Shown here: in pieces, positions 7,221-13,992 of the stretch | How the letters are laid out: each line of letters begins with the position of its first letter | Position numbering within the stretch: position 1 is the first letter of the stretch | From: Frankiaceae bacterium | GTDB taxonomy: Bacteria > Actinomycetota > Actinomycetes > Mycobacteriales > SCTD01 | DNA length: 39,206 bases | Direction of reading: 5' to 3' | Assembly: GCA_947479995.1 (NCBI GenBank) | Contig: CANKBT010000002.1 | Coordinates: forward strand, 1-39,206 | Notes under the pieces: model-generated | The model's database searches: none | Told to the model about the DNA's origin: nothing | What the model saw: only the letters and a program-made list of their open reading frames with translations | Position numbers and translations under genes: made by a program

Positions 7221-7592
7221 CTACTGCGGGGTGATCATGCGGAGCAGCCGCTCGAGTTCCGCCTCTCGTTCCTCGCGGCTCGGGTCGTCGAGCATCGACT
7301 GGGGGATCGGGGCGCCCTGCGGCAGTAGGGCGCGGACCTCGGCATCGGTCATGGCCACCACCGACGCGTCGCCGATGGCGCTGTCGGTCAGGGTGGTGTG
7401 CCGGAACCGCTTGCCGTCGGGTCCCACCTCGTAGATGAGCAGCTGCTGGCGGAACAGGCCGGCGCGGCGCAGGCGGTAGAGCTCGCCGCGGGCGCACTTG
7501 CCCTCGCTGGGGTGGCGGTGCGTCGGCTCGGTGTGCGTAAGGGTCCAGCCGTGCTCGAGGGCTTCGGCGACGACGGGCGGGTGCTTGGTCAT
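7221..7592 (-). CDS. Hypothetical protein next to the phage junction
   Basis: 123 residues, ATG 7592. I do not recognise a family. The protein is soluble and charged. It has a His-rich start (THTEPTHRHPSEGKC, about residues 18-32), a central strand-like part (QQLLIYEVGPDGKRFRHTTL) and an acidic, helical C-terminus (DDPSREEREAELERLLRM) that could mediate oligomerisation. It is the last phage gene before the junction and is divergent from the toxin-like gene, with 97 bases between the starts. No ribosome site is evident before the ATG, so it may be read from a leaderless transcript. Codon use is like the rest of the phage. Confidence 0.6.
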   Translation of the reverse strand: MTKHPPVVAEALEHGWTLTHTEPTHRHPSEGKCARGELYRLRRAGLFRQQLLIYEVGPDGKRFRHTTLTDSAIGDASVVAMTDAEVRALLPQGAPIPQSMLDDPSREEREAELERLLRMITPQ

Positions 7593-7638
7593 GGCGCCGA
7601 GCGTGCAGGCGGGGTACGACAGTCATCGAGCGCCGACC

Positions 7639-7689
7639 TACGTAATACAAAGTCTGGACTGGCGTCATACGTCGCGGTACAGTGATGCC
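7639..7689 (+). promoter_or_regulatory. Promoter of the toxin-like operon, probably leaderless, with palindromes
   Basis: TGGACT (7655-7660) and TACAGT (7678-7683) are separated by exactly 17 bases and match -35 and -10 boxes well. A start point about 7 bases after the -10 falls on the A of ATG 7690, so the mRNA would have no leader; no ribosome site is present. Two palindromes overlap this region, TACGTA (7639-7644) and AGTC-TG-GACT (7651-7660, over the -35). These are plausible operator sites for the ribbon-helix-helix protein encoded by the second gene. Operator function is inferred. Confidence 0.55.
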
Positions 7690-8061
7690 ATGCCCGCAGG
7701 AGAGCGTGACTACGACGGCGTCGAGTACGCCGACATGGTCTTCGGCGAGGTCGACTGGTCCGAGGTTGAGGGCGGCGCCCACGACCCCGCTCGCCGCCGC
7801 GAGCGCCTGGGCCAGCCGAACGAGGTCAACGTCCACACGACCTGGGCGACCGAGGCTTGCCAGGACCCGCGGCGGATCGTGCGGTCGGCGGGCAGCCGAA
7901 GCGGCATGACGGTCAAGGTCACCGGCTTCAGCCCGAGCGCCGGGTTCGTCGTGACGGTCATCGTCGCGCCGAAGGACTTCCCGCCCGCCGAGCGGTGGCA
8001 TGGCGCGACGGCGTACAAGAGCAAGACCAGCGAGGTCACGGACTACGAGAGCGAGGGGTGA
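7690..8061 (+). CDS. Putative BrnT-like toxin of a toxin-antitoxin pair
   Basis: 123 residues. ATG 7690 is chosen because it coincides with the predicted transcription start. From about residue 50 the pattern is that of small actinobacterial proteins encoded just before ribbon-helix-helix genes: THATEA-like TTWATEACQDPRRIV, a strand pair VKVTGFSPSAGFVVTVIV and an end WHGATAYKS...DYES. This layout resembles the BrnT/RelE-like ribonuclease fold, in which strands and a terminal basic/aromatic motif form the active face. The classic BrnT C-terminal residues are not clearly conserved, so toxicity is inferred from family resemblance and gene pairing. It is 7 bases from the next gene, in one operon. 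Confidence 0.55.
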   Translation: MPAGERDYDGVEYADMVFGEVDWSEVEGGAHDPARRRERLGQPNEVNVHTTWATEACQDPRRIVRSAGSRSGMTVKVTGFSPSAGFVVTVIVAPKDFPPAERWHGATAYKSKTSEVTDYESEG

Positions 8062-8068
8062 GACGAGG

Positions 8069-8506
8069 ATGAGCAAGAAGAGCGTGCGCGAGATGCTGCT
8101 GGCAGAGGCGGCCGAGGCCGAGGCCGTGGCCGAGATGGAGGACGGAGGCGAAGCGCCGGCTCAGCCGGTGCAGCGCGCCCGACGCCAGGCCGCGGACCCG
8201 TCGCAGGTCTACTCGGTACGCATCCCCGTCGACCGGCTCGAGCAGCTCCGCCGGCTGGCAGACACGCGCGGCGTCGCCCCGACCGCGCTCGTGCGCCAGT
8301 TCGTCCTGGAGGCGCTCGATCGAGAGTCGGCACTCGACGAGCTGAAGCAGGCGCACTTCGACTTCGTCTTCACCGAGGAGGAGCCCCGGATCATCGAAGA
8401 GCCGAGCGCGCCGCGCGCACCCGCCGTGAACCTGGGCCCGCGCCGTCAGCAGGCTGCCGCTCCTGTGCGCCGCGACTCCGTCGTCGCCAGGCGGGTAGCG
8501 CAGTGA
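8069..8506 (+). CDS. Ribbon-helix-helix protein, putative antitoxin/repressor
   Basis: 145 residues, ATG 8069 with GACGAGG just upstream. Residues about 52-90 form a ribbon-helix-helix DNA-binding unit: the strand VYSVRIPVDRLEQL, then two helices through GVAPTALVRQFVLEALDRE. The N-terminal 45 residues are acidic and Ala-rich. The C-terminal tail (about 105-145) is Pro/Arg-rich and likely disordered, suited to wrap a partner toxin. It follows the toxin-like gene and overlaps the beta-family gene by 4 bases (GTGA), so all three are one unit. Likely role: it binds the palindromes in the promoter and neutralises the first gene product. The reversed toxin-then-antitoxin order is as in brnTA. Confidence 0.72.
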   Translation: MSKKSVREMLLAEAAEAEAVAEMEDGGEAPAQPVQRARRQAADPSQVYSVRIPVDRLEQLRRLADTRGVAPTALVRQFVLEALDRESALDELKQAHFDFVFTEEEPRIIEEPSAPRAPAVNLGPRRQQAAAPVRRDSVVARRVAQ

Positions 8507-9576
8507 TCAACAAGGACAGCCCGCGGTACGTGCCGCTGCTCAAGGGCAAGCAGGGCGAGCTGGACGCTCTCGTCGACACGAGCATCACCACACAGGCGAC
8601 GACGATCCCTCTCATCGAGGTCGTGCCCGGCAGCGGGCAGAGCGACGACCCGCTCGAGATCCGGGCCGACTGCTCCAAGCTCATCGAGCGGCTCGGCAAG
8701 AGGTGGAGCGGGCGCGTCATGCTCGACGGCGGGCTGCTCGATCAAGACGTCGCGCTCGACGCCGCCGACCACGGCGTCGTCTACTTCCTCGCCGAGGAGG
8801 CCCGGCGGTGGACCATGACTGCTCAGCCGGTACTTCGGCTGGGAGACCCGCATCGCGTCTTCCTCGACGTCGCGACCGTCTGCGCCGAGGACGGCAACGG
8901 GCTCACGATCCGCCTTACCAACGACGAGCTCGACGAGGAGCCGGAGGTCCTCGACACCGAGCTCGAGAGCGCGGTGTCACTCATCGGACTTGCGTACGAG
9001 GACGTCGACCTGCTCATCGACCTCAGCGAGGTGCAGGGCGAGCCCGCCGTTGCCGGCGCCGCCCGGATCGTGCTTCCGCTGCTGCGGGGGCTCACGAGCA
9101 TCGACCGGTGGCGGTCGGTCACCGTCGCGTCGGGGTCCTTCCCGATCGACCTGAGCACCTTCACTGCCTGGGTCGTTGGCGAGCGGCCGCGGGACGACGC
9201 CAAGCTCTACGACCGAGTGACCACCCGCTGGCACGGCCGGCGGCTCGACTACGGCGACTACGCCGTCGCTCACCCCGTGCTGGGCACCGGCGCGCCGTAC
9301 GCGCCGCCCCCGCAGCTGCGCTACACCGCGTCGAGCAGTTGGATCGTGCTCAAGGGCCGGCGCACCGACCCGCGGGCGAACAACCAGTTCTACGACATCT
9401 GCGACGTCGTGGCGGCCCACCCCGAGTACGCCGGCGCAGGTCTGGGCGTCGCTGACGCGCGGATCGCGAACAGTCGTGCCGAGGGGCCCGGCAACGGCAC
9501 CACATGGCGGCGCATCGGGACGGCGCACCACCTGGACTACGTGGCGCTGCGCCTCACCACTCTCGGCGAGCCCTGA
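8503..9576 (+). CDS. Beta family protein (sce7725-like)
   Basis: 357 residues, GTG 8503 overlapping the antitoxin stop. The N-terminus YVPLLKGKQGELDAL...TTIPLIEVVP is the hallmark of the beta family (Pfam Beta_protein), a predicted barrel-like protein found in phages and bacterial islands. Later family-like segments are RVFLDVATV, VDLLIDLSE, RSVTVASGSFP and a C-terminal DYVALRLT. No catalytic motif is evident. As I recall, the related sce7725 family is usually encoded beside an sce7726 protein, and such a gene follows here in convergent orientation with the 3' ends overlapping by 23 bases. Biochemical function is unknown. Co-transcription with a toxin-antitoxin-like pair suggests conflict biology. 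Confidence 0.8.
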   Translation: MINKDSPRYVPLLKGKQGELDALVDTSITTQATTIPLIEVVPGSGQSDDPLEIRADCSKLIERLGKRWSGRVMLDGGLLDQDVALDAADHGVVYFLAEEARRWTMTAQPVLRLGDPHRVFLDVATVCAEDGNGLTIRLTNDELDEEPEVLDTELESAVSLIGLAYEDVDLLIDLSEVQGEPAVAGAARIVLPLLRGLTSIDRWRSVTVASGSFPIDLSTFTAWVVGERPRDDAKLYDRVTTRWHGRRLDYGDYAVAHPVLGTGAPYAPPPQLRYTASSSWIVLKGRRTDPRANNQFYDICDVVAAHPEYAGAGLGVADARIANSRAEGPGNGTTWRRIGTAHHLDYVALRLTTLGEP

Positions 9577-10111
9577 GCCCCTCACGCACGACGCGCTGCA
9601 GGTCCTCGAGCGGGAGCCGCTCAACGAGCTGCTCCCAGAGCTGCCAGCGGGTCGCCTTCGAGAGCCGTGCGGTGCCGCCGTGCTGCTCGAGCAGCCCGTA
9701 GACCTCGTCTCGCCAGAGCAGCTGCGCGACGGCGAGAGGGTCGACGGCGGGGTTCCGGCTGGCCGGGCGCGCCTCGTGCAGCACCGCGGCGCCGTCGACG
9801 TCCTCGGCGACCCACACTCCCCACCAGTCGGGGAGCAGGTCGACGGCCCGGCCGGTGTGCTTGCCCTCGACGACGAGGACAGCCTCGTCGACGACCCGGC
9901 CGTAGAGGTCGACCTGTCCTTCGAGACGAGAGAGCCGGTCCTGCGCGCCCTTGATCTCGCAGCCGACGATGTGCCCGTTCACGGCAGCGACGTCGGCGCG
10001 CGTCGCACCGAGGCAGAGGCCGAGCTCGTCGCGCAGCAGCGTGTCCGGCGGCTCGCCGTGCAGCTCGACGAGGCGCTGCCGTACGGCGTCTCGGATCACG
10101 GCGTGGTGCAC
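9554..10111 (-). CDS. sce7726 family protein, putative PD-(D/E)XK nuclease
   Basis: 185 residues if started at GTG 10111. A longer frame to 10,192 exists but adds no conserved residues. The family pattern is clear: VIRDAVRQRL near the start, then DELGLCLGATRADVAAVNGH and GCEIKGAQDRLSRLEGQVDLY, later VVEGKH and LPDWWGVWVA. Glu29, Asp40, Glu52-x-Lys54 and Gln66 form a classic PD-(D/E)XK nuclease constellation, so it probably cuts nucleic acid. The last part (LSKATRWQLWEQLVERL) is helical. The stop region overlaps the end of the beta-family gene tail to tail. No ribosome site precedes the GTG, so it may be leaderless. Target unknown; a role in phage exclusion is inferred. Confidence 0.82.
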   Translation of the reverse strand: MHHAVIRDAVRQRLVELHGEPPDTLLRDELGLCLGATRADVAAVNGHIVGCEIKGAQDRLSRLEGQVDLYGRVVDEAVLVVEGKHTGRAVDLLPDWWGVWVAEDVDGAAVLHEARPASRNPAVDPLAVAQLLWRDEVYGLLEQHGGTARLSKATRWQLWEQLVERLPLEDLQRVVREGLRARREW

Positions 10112-10119
10112 ACGTGCAC
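10106..10119. repeat. Two GTGCAC palindromes at the sce7726 start
   Basis: GTGCAC occurs at 10106-10111 and 10114-10119, separated by AC and overlapping the GTG start codon of the sce7726-family gene. Two adjacent 6-base palindromes could bind a dimeric repressor. They may also be chance in GC-rich DNA. Confidence 0.3.
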
Positions 10120-10159
10120 GGTAGTGCCGGCTGGCTGATCGCGGCGATCCTGTGCTCGG

Positions 10160-10194
10160 TCTGTGATGTCGGTACCCGGCTCTACGGTCCACGC
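10160..10194 (+). promoter_or_regulatory. Candidate leaderless promoter for the small membrane protein
   Basis: TACGGT (10183-10188) lies 6 bases before ATG 10195, at the distance expected for a leaderless transcript. It resembles the arrangement at 7,678-7,690. The -35 candidate TCTGTG (10160-10165) at 17-base spacing is weak. Confidence 0.35.
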
Positions 10195-10401
10195 ATGGAC
10201 GCCGTCGACCTCTTCGACTTGACGCCTCGCGCCTTCCGCCGTCTGGTCGTGCTGCTCATGCTCGCGCTGATGGCCCTCATCGACCCCGTGCGAGACGCGG
10301 TCATCGGGTACCTCATGCAGTGGGGCGAGGCCCGCGCCGAGCAGGTGTCCGACGTCCTGCGCGAGCACCTGACGACCGAGGCGCCCGCGCCTCCGCCGTA
10401 G
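10195..10401 (+). CDS. Small single-pass membrane protein
   Basis: 68 residues: a short charged N-terminus, one membrane segment RRLVVLLMLALMALIDPV (about residues 16-33), then an amphipathic, mostly polar tail ending EAPAPPP. I do not recognise a family. ATG 10195 is preferred over an upstream GTG at 10114 because a -10-like box lies at the right distance for a leaderless start. It is divergent from the sce7726-family gene, with 83 bases between the starts. It could be a superinfection-exclusion membrane protein, the membrane partner of the neighbouring nuclease, or a holin-like protein. None of these can be shown. Confidence 0.55.
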   Translation: MDAVDLFDLTPRAFRRLVVLLMLALMALIDPVRDAVIGYLMQWGEARAEQVSDVLREHLTTEAPAPPP

Positions 10402-10410
10402 CGTCGCGCC

Positions 10411-10626
10411 GTGACGTCGCGCCTGCTGCCGCCGGACGGCGCCGGCAACCGCGCCTTCGAGCCGCCGGTGCCGGTGCTCGTCGAGCGCGACGGCGCGTGG
10501 CACCGCGGGCAGGCCGAGGTGTGGCGGGACTCGCGCTACCTCGTGCGCTACCGGAACGCGGCGACGACGCAGACGTACCTGCACTGGGTGCCGGCCGAGC
10601 GGGTGCGGGCGGACGACGAGGCTTGA
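10411..10626 (+). CDS. Small beta-rich phage protein
   Basis: 71 residues, GTG 10411, nine bases after the membrane-protein gene and probably in the same transcript. The central part, VPVLVERDGAWHRGQAEVWR followed by DSRYLVRYRN and TYLHWVPAERVR, looks like a small SH3/Tudor-like barrel with alternating strands and conserved Trp residues. I cannot name a family. It is the last plus-strand gene before the bidirectional hairpin and the end of the late operon. Confidence 0.6.
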   Translation: MTSRLLPPDGAGNRAFEPPVPVLVERDGAWHRGQAEVWRDSRYLVRYRNAATTQTYLHWVPAERVRADDEA

Positions 10627-10641
10627 CCGCAGACACGACGA

Positions 10642-10671
10642 AGCGCCCCCCGGCCGAAGCCGAGGGGCGCT
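10642..10671. terminator. Bidirectional hairpin between cargo block and late operon
   Basis: AGCGCCCC (10642-10649) pairs with GGGGCGCT (10664-10671). Inside it CGGC (10651-10654) pairs with GCCG (10659-10662) around CGAA, leaving one mismatch. This 12-pair stem lies 16 bases after the last plus-strand stop and 18 bases past the end of the minus-strand late operon, so it can end transcripts from both sides. Confidence 0.75.
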
Positions 10672-10689
10672 GTGGTCGTGCGGGTGCTG

Positions 10690-11208
10690 CTAGGCCTTCC
10701 GGCTGACCGTGAACCGGCTGCCGGCGAGGACGGTGGCGGCGCTGCCACCGATCTCCGAGCGCATGACGACGACCAGGGCTGCGGGTGCGGTGAGCACGAA
10801 GCTGCCCTCGAGGTCGAAAGGCAGCGGGGTGCTGGCGCCGGCCGACGCCGTACCGCCAATCAGGTAGGGCGCGGCGGGGGTCATGGTGGTGGCGTTGCTG
10901 CCGCCGACGTTCGCGGCGACGGCCGCGCCGTTCTCGACGCGCCCGCCGGACAGGTTGCTCGCCGGGGCGACGGTGAAGCCGTAGCCGATGACCAGGCCGG
11001 TGGTGGTGGCGGCGCTGACGTAGTAGCCCTCGCAGTCCCACTCGTAGGTGCCGGCCGCCAGCGTCGGGCTGGTGAAGACGGTGACCAGAGTGCCGGTCGC
11101 GAGGGCGGTGTTGGTGCTGACGACGTTCGCGGCGAGGCGCTGGAACAGCGCGGGCTCGTCGACGTCGACCTCGGTGAGGCGCCCGCCGACGAGCGCGACG
11201 GCGCGCAC
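10690..11208 (-). CDS. Putative tail fibre/appendage protein
   Basis: 172 residues, GTG 11208; last gene of the late operon. It is a low-charge, Ser/Thr/Ala/Gly- and strand-rich protein (AGTYEWDCEGYYVSAATTTG, then AAPYLIGGTASAG), as in phage fibre tips and C1q-like or jelly-roll appendages. The N-terminal VALVGGRLTEV resembles the start of the next protein (LQLVGGRVTQV), suggesting related attachment segments. No enzyme motif is visible. The position at the 3' end of the tail genes supports a role in receptor binding. Confidence 0.6.
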   Translation of the reverse strand: MRAVALVGGRLTEVDVDEPALFQRLAANVVSTNTALATGTLVTVFTSPTLAAGTYEWDCEGYYVSAATTTGLVIGYGFTVAPASNLSGGRVENGAAVAANVGGSNATTMTPAAPYLIGGTASAGASTPLPFDLEGSFVLTAPAALVVVMRSEIGGSAATVLAGSRFTVSRKA

Positions 11209-11211
11209 GGG

Positions 11212-11712
11212 CTAGGCCGCGAGGACGATGCTGTCGTCGGGCTCGAACGCCAGCGACGAGGTGGTGATGGCGCGGCCGAGGTACTGGTGCTTCTTGCCGG
11301 CGCCGCTGACCGGGGTGGCGGTGACCTGCCCGGCGGTCTCGGACAGGTAGTAGCGGGCGCCGACGGTCAGGCCGGTCAGGGCGGTGTTGCGGCCCTCGAG
11401 GTAGACCAGCGCGGTGCCGCCGTTGGTGACGGCGGACAGCACGAAGCCGTCGACGTCGCTGCCGGTGGTGCCTGCGCTGGCCTTGCGGATGCCGCCGGAG
11501 GTGATGGCGACCATGTCGCCGGCGGCGAGGGCCTCGGCGGCGGTGCCGGAGAACGTGTCGGCGCCGACGCCGGTCGGGAGCAGGGACGGGTCGAGGCGGC
11601 CGGTGCTGTCGGCGGCGATCACCTTGCCGGCGGCGGCCGCGGTGCCGCCGGTGTCGACGGCCGGCACCTGGGTGACGCGGCCGCCGACGAGCTGCAGCGG
11701 GGAGTCGGGCAT
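11212..11712 (-). CDS. Putative tail fibre/structural protein
   Basis: 166 residues, ATG 11712 with AGGAGG just upstream; the ribosome site overlaps the stop of the next gene upstream. The N-terminal half contains a linker-like TAAAAGKVIAADSTGRLDPS, a phrase common in phage fibre proteins. The second half has a beta domain with ARYYLSETAGQVT, seen in many phage appendage and decoration proteins. It shares the LVGGRVTQV start motif with the following protein. No membrane or catalytic motif. It probably forms part of the tail fibre. Confidence 0.65.
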   Translation of the reverse strand: MPDSPLQLVGGRVTQVPAVDTGGTAAAAGKVIAADSTGRLDPSLLPTGVGADTFSGTAAEALAAGDMVAITSGGIRKASAGTTGSDVDGFVLSAVTNGGTALVYLEGRNTALTGLTVGARYYLSETAGQVTATPVSGAGKKHQYLGRAITTSSLAFEPDDSIVLAA

Positions 11713-11721
11713 GGGGGCCTC

Positions 11722-12204
11722 CTAGGCCGTCGTGTGGTGGATGGGGAGGGACAGGCGGACCTGCAGCTGGCCGGCTCCGAGGCTGTGCCCGACGCCGACC
11801 TGCACGAGGCCGGTGTTGGGGTTGGGCGTCGGGTAGCCGTCCGTGCCGAGGAACAGCGCGGTGCCGGCGGGCCAGGACCCGACGGGCAGCGGGCCGCCGG
11901 CGAGGGCGGTGACGTCGTCGCCGGGCGCGGCGCTGTTGCGGGCGATGCCCGCGAGGTGGTCGACCTCGTCGGGGCGCAGACTGCTGGCGGGGCGCAGGCC
12001 GCCGGTGTCGGCGACGAGGACCTGGCCGATCGTGACGGGCTCGAGCGCGGGGCGGGTGATGTTCGCGCCCTGGCCGGGGAGGCCGGTGGCGCCGCGGGCG
12101 CCGGGGATGCCCGCGCGCTGCGTGCTGACGGTCAGCTCGATGGGGGCGAGGACGACGGGGCGCGCGCGGGTCTGCGGCGCGTCGCCGAACACCGGGTTGG
12201 TCAT
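11722..12204 (-). CDS. Tail fibre protein with collagen-like segment
   Basis: 160 residues, ATG 12204, overlapping the upstream gene by 4 bases. Residues about 32-46 are five Gly-X-Y triplets (GIPGARGATGLPGQG), a collagen-like rod that trimerises in many phage fibres. After it comes a linker with VADTGGLRPASSLRPDEVDH and a strand-rich end (GLVQVGVGHSLGAGQLQVRL). The triplets suggest a trimeric thin fibre. It lies in a run of four appendage genes. The exact attachment point is unknown. Confidence 0.7.
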   Translation of the reverse strand: MTNPVFGDAPQTRARPVVLAPIELTVSTQRAGIPGARGATGLPGQGANITRPALEPVTIGQVLVADTGGLRPASSLRPDEVDHLAGIARNSAAPGDDVTALAGGPLPVGSWPAGTALFLGTDGYPTPNPNTGLVQVGVGHSLGAGQLQVRLSLPIHHTTA

Positions 12205-12842
12205 GCGGGCGGTCCAGTGACGGAACGCTCGATGGTCACGGGGCTGGTGCGGATGATCTTCACCGCGCGCGCCTCATTGTTGCCGGTCTCGCCGATGAAG
12301 GCGTCGTACTGCGCGTTGGCGCCGTCGAGCTTCTCGGCGATGGCCCGGGTGTCGGCGCCGGTCATCTCGACGCGGACGATGAGGTCGGCGTCGTCCTCGC
12401 GGGGCTTGAGGAACGGCTGCAGGTCGAGCAATACGGGGTAGCCGGGGCCGCGGCGGACGTTCGCGTAGAAGATGCGGCTGTCGGGCCAGAGCGTCGCGCC
12501 GTTCGGCACACGCACTTCGGCGGCGAAGGGCTCGCCCTCGACGAGGGCAAGGGGGATGATGTCGTCGTCGCCGGGCGACAGGGTGACGCCACCGGCGCGT
12601 CGTACGAGGCGCTGCTGGCCGCGGATGACGCGGGTCCACACGGCGTAGCTGCCGCCGTCGTCCGGCCCGACGAGCAGCCCGCGCAGGCCTTCGATCTCGT
12701 CGGGGTCGCGCCAGTTGCCGTCCGATGGCATCTGGCCGAGGGGGAGGATGCAGACCTCGAAGTCCGTGACCGGCTCGCCGTTGAGGGTGACCGGCACCTC
12801 AAGGAACTCGCGGGTGGTGCGGGGCAGCACGATCTCGGTCAC
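12201..12842 (-). CDS. Phage minor structural protein, unknown
   Basis: 213 residues, GTG 12842, overlapping the LamG gene upstream and the collagen-like gene downstream by 4 bases each. The first half looks like a beta-sandwich (REFLEVPVTLNGEPVTDFEV, then GGSYAVWTRV). The C-terminal part (about 165-205) is helical and polar. I do not recognise a family. The location among fibre genes suggests an adaptor or chaperone for tail appendages. Confidence 0.6.
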   Translation of the reverse strand: MTEIVLPRTTREFLEVPVTLNGEPVTDFEVCILPLGQMPSDGNWRDPDEIEGLRGLLVGPDDGGSYAVWTRVIRGQQRLVRRAGGVTLSPGDDDIIPLALVEGEPFAAEVRVPNGATLWPDSRIFYANVRRGPGYPVLLDLQPFLKPREDDADLIVRVEMTGADTRAIAEKLDGANAQYDAFIGETGNNEARAVKIIRTSPVTIERSVTGPPA

Positions 12843-13987
12843 GGCTGCTCCTTGAGGGTGGCGGTGTGGCGCTGCGGGACGAGGGTCGCGTCGAGCTCGC
12901 CGACGGCCAGCAGGCGGCTGGTCGCTCGTGTGGGGGCCAGGTCGGCGGTCATCACGAGCAGCAGGTCGGGCGGTTGGGGGCCCGCTACCGAGCCGGCTCC
13001 TGTGGCACTGACGAGCACTGGCGCCGTGGCGCTGCCGCGTCGTCGTGCTCGACCGGCGGCACTAGCGAGCGCAGCGATGGGCGCGACTGTGGTGCCGCGC
13101 GCGTGCTTCGTGCCCTGACCGAGCGCCACGCCGGTCACAACGGCGACGGCGGCGCCGGTACGCCGGGCGCGGCCGGTGCCGGCAGCTGCCGCGGCTACGG
13201 GTGCGGTGGTGCCGCCGCGGCGTCGGCTCCTGCCGTTGCCGGTCGCGACCGCCTGCACGACGGCGGTGCTGCCGCCAGAGCGCGTGACGGTTGCCTGCCC
13301 GGCGGCGTAGTGCGCCGCGACCCGCTGCGCCGGCAGAGCCACGCCGGGGTAGACGGCGACCTCGTCGACGCGCCCCGGGAAGAACGCGGCGGCGGTGCCG
13401 TTGGTGGTGGCCGCGCCGATGCTGGCGAAGCCGGACGTCGCGACGGTCGCGGGCGCCGCTCGCACGAGGGTGTCGACGAGGACGCCATTGGCGTAGAGCC
13501 GCCAGGTCGTCGTGGCGCTGTCGTACGTCGCGACGAGGTGCGTCCACTGCCCGGCCGGGACGCTGTAGGCGCTGGCCCACCGGCCGGAGCCGGCGGTGCC
13601 GTTGCCGAGGTCGACGAGCACCTGCCCGCCCGCGCCGAGGAACAGCGCGGCCTGGGTGCTGGCCGCGGCGAGGCGGTGGACGTAGATGCCGGCGGTGCCC
13701 GTGACGTTGGTCGGCATGACCCACGCCTCGAGCGAGTACGACGGGGCGGCCGACGCGCGGCGCAGGTTGTTCGCGTCCGCGGCGGTGGCGTGCCGCAGGT
13801 GGTCGTCGACGCCGTCGAACAGCACCGCCGTGCCGAGCCCGGGGCCGGACGTGGCGCCGAAGGTCGGGCCGCCCGTAGCGGTGAGGCTCAGGGCGACGGT
13901 GCCGCTCGAGGCGGCGGGGCCGGTGGACTCGTCGAGGCGCCAGTACCCGGCGGGTGCGTCCGCGAGGACGACGTCGCGGTAGGCCAC
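12839..13987 (-). CDS. LamG-domain tail appendage protein with five 20-residue repeats
   Basis: 382 residues if started at GTG 13987 (AYRDVVLADAPAGYWRLDES). Residues about 5-215 form a concanavalin/LamG-like domain: GYWRLDES, VLFDGVDDHL, SLEAWVMPT, WTHLVATYDS, WRLYANG and GRVDEVAVYP. Such domains bind sugars on cell surfaces. Residues 232-331 are five tandem units of 20 residues, each with a basic start (GRARRRG-like) followed by TAPV and Ala/Gly-rich ends. The last 51 residues are a separate small domain. The gene probably makes a receptor-binding appendage, with the repeat as a flexible basic spacer. The start could also lie slightly downstream. Confidence 0.78.
   Translation of the reverse strand: MAYRDVVLADAPAGYWRLDESTGPAASSGTVALSLTATGGPTFGATSGPGLGTAVLFDGVDDHLRHATAADANNLRRASAAPSYSLEAWVMPTNVTGTAGIYVHRLAAASTQAALFLGAGGQVLVDLGNGTAGSGRWASAYSVPAGQWTHLVATYDSATTTWRLYANGVLVDTLVRAAPATVATSGFASIGAATTNGTAAAFFPGRVDEVAVYPGVALPAQRVAAHYAAGQATVTRSGGSTAVVQAVATGNGRSRRRGGTTAPVAAAAAGTGRARRTGAAVAVVTGVALGQGTKHARGTTVAPIAALASAAGRARRRGSATAPVLVSATGAGSVAGPQPPDLLLVMTADLAPTRATSRLLAVGELDATLVPQRHTATLKEQP
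12995..13294 (-). repeat. Five tandem 60-base units inside the LamG gene
   Basis: On the minus strand five units of 60 bases encode 20-residue repeats of the form G-R-x-R-R-x-G-x-T-x-A-P-V-x-x-x-A-x-G-x. Units begin at ATVTRSGGST, GRSRRRGGTT, GRARRTGAAV, GTKHARGTTV and GRARRRGSAT. The copies have diverged but keep the same length, with no insertions or deletions. Confidence 0.75.
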
Positions 13988-13992
13988 GAGGG

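Noticed and set aside
5968..8076. Upstream extension of the aldo/keto reductase frame to 8,076
   Set aside because: The true start at 5967 has GAGGAG. The extension crosses the propeller gene, the phage junction and the toxin-like gene on the other strand.
10114..10194. Longer version of the small membrane protein from GTG 10114
   Set aside because: It would overlap the sce7726-family start region and lacks a ribosome site. ATG 10195 has a -10-like box at leaderless distance.
7097..10671. Possible integrase or excisionase in the left block
   Set aside because: None of the proteins shows recombinase motifs. The integrase must be outside the window.
12995..13294. CRISPR-like array from the regular 60-base spacing
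   Set aside because: The units are diverged coding repeats within a gene and there are no conserved repeats with unique spacers.
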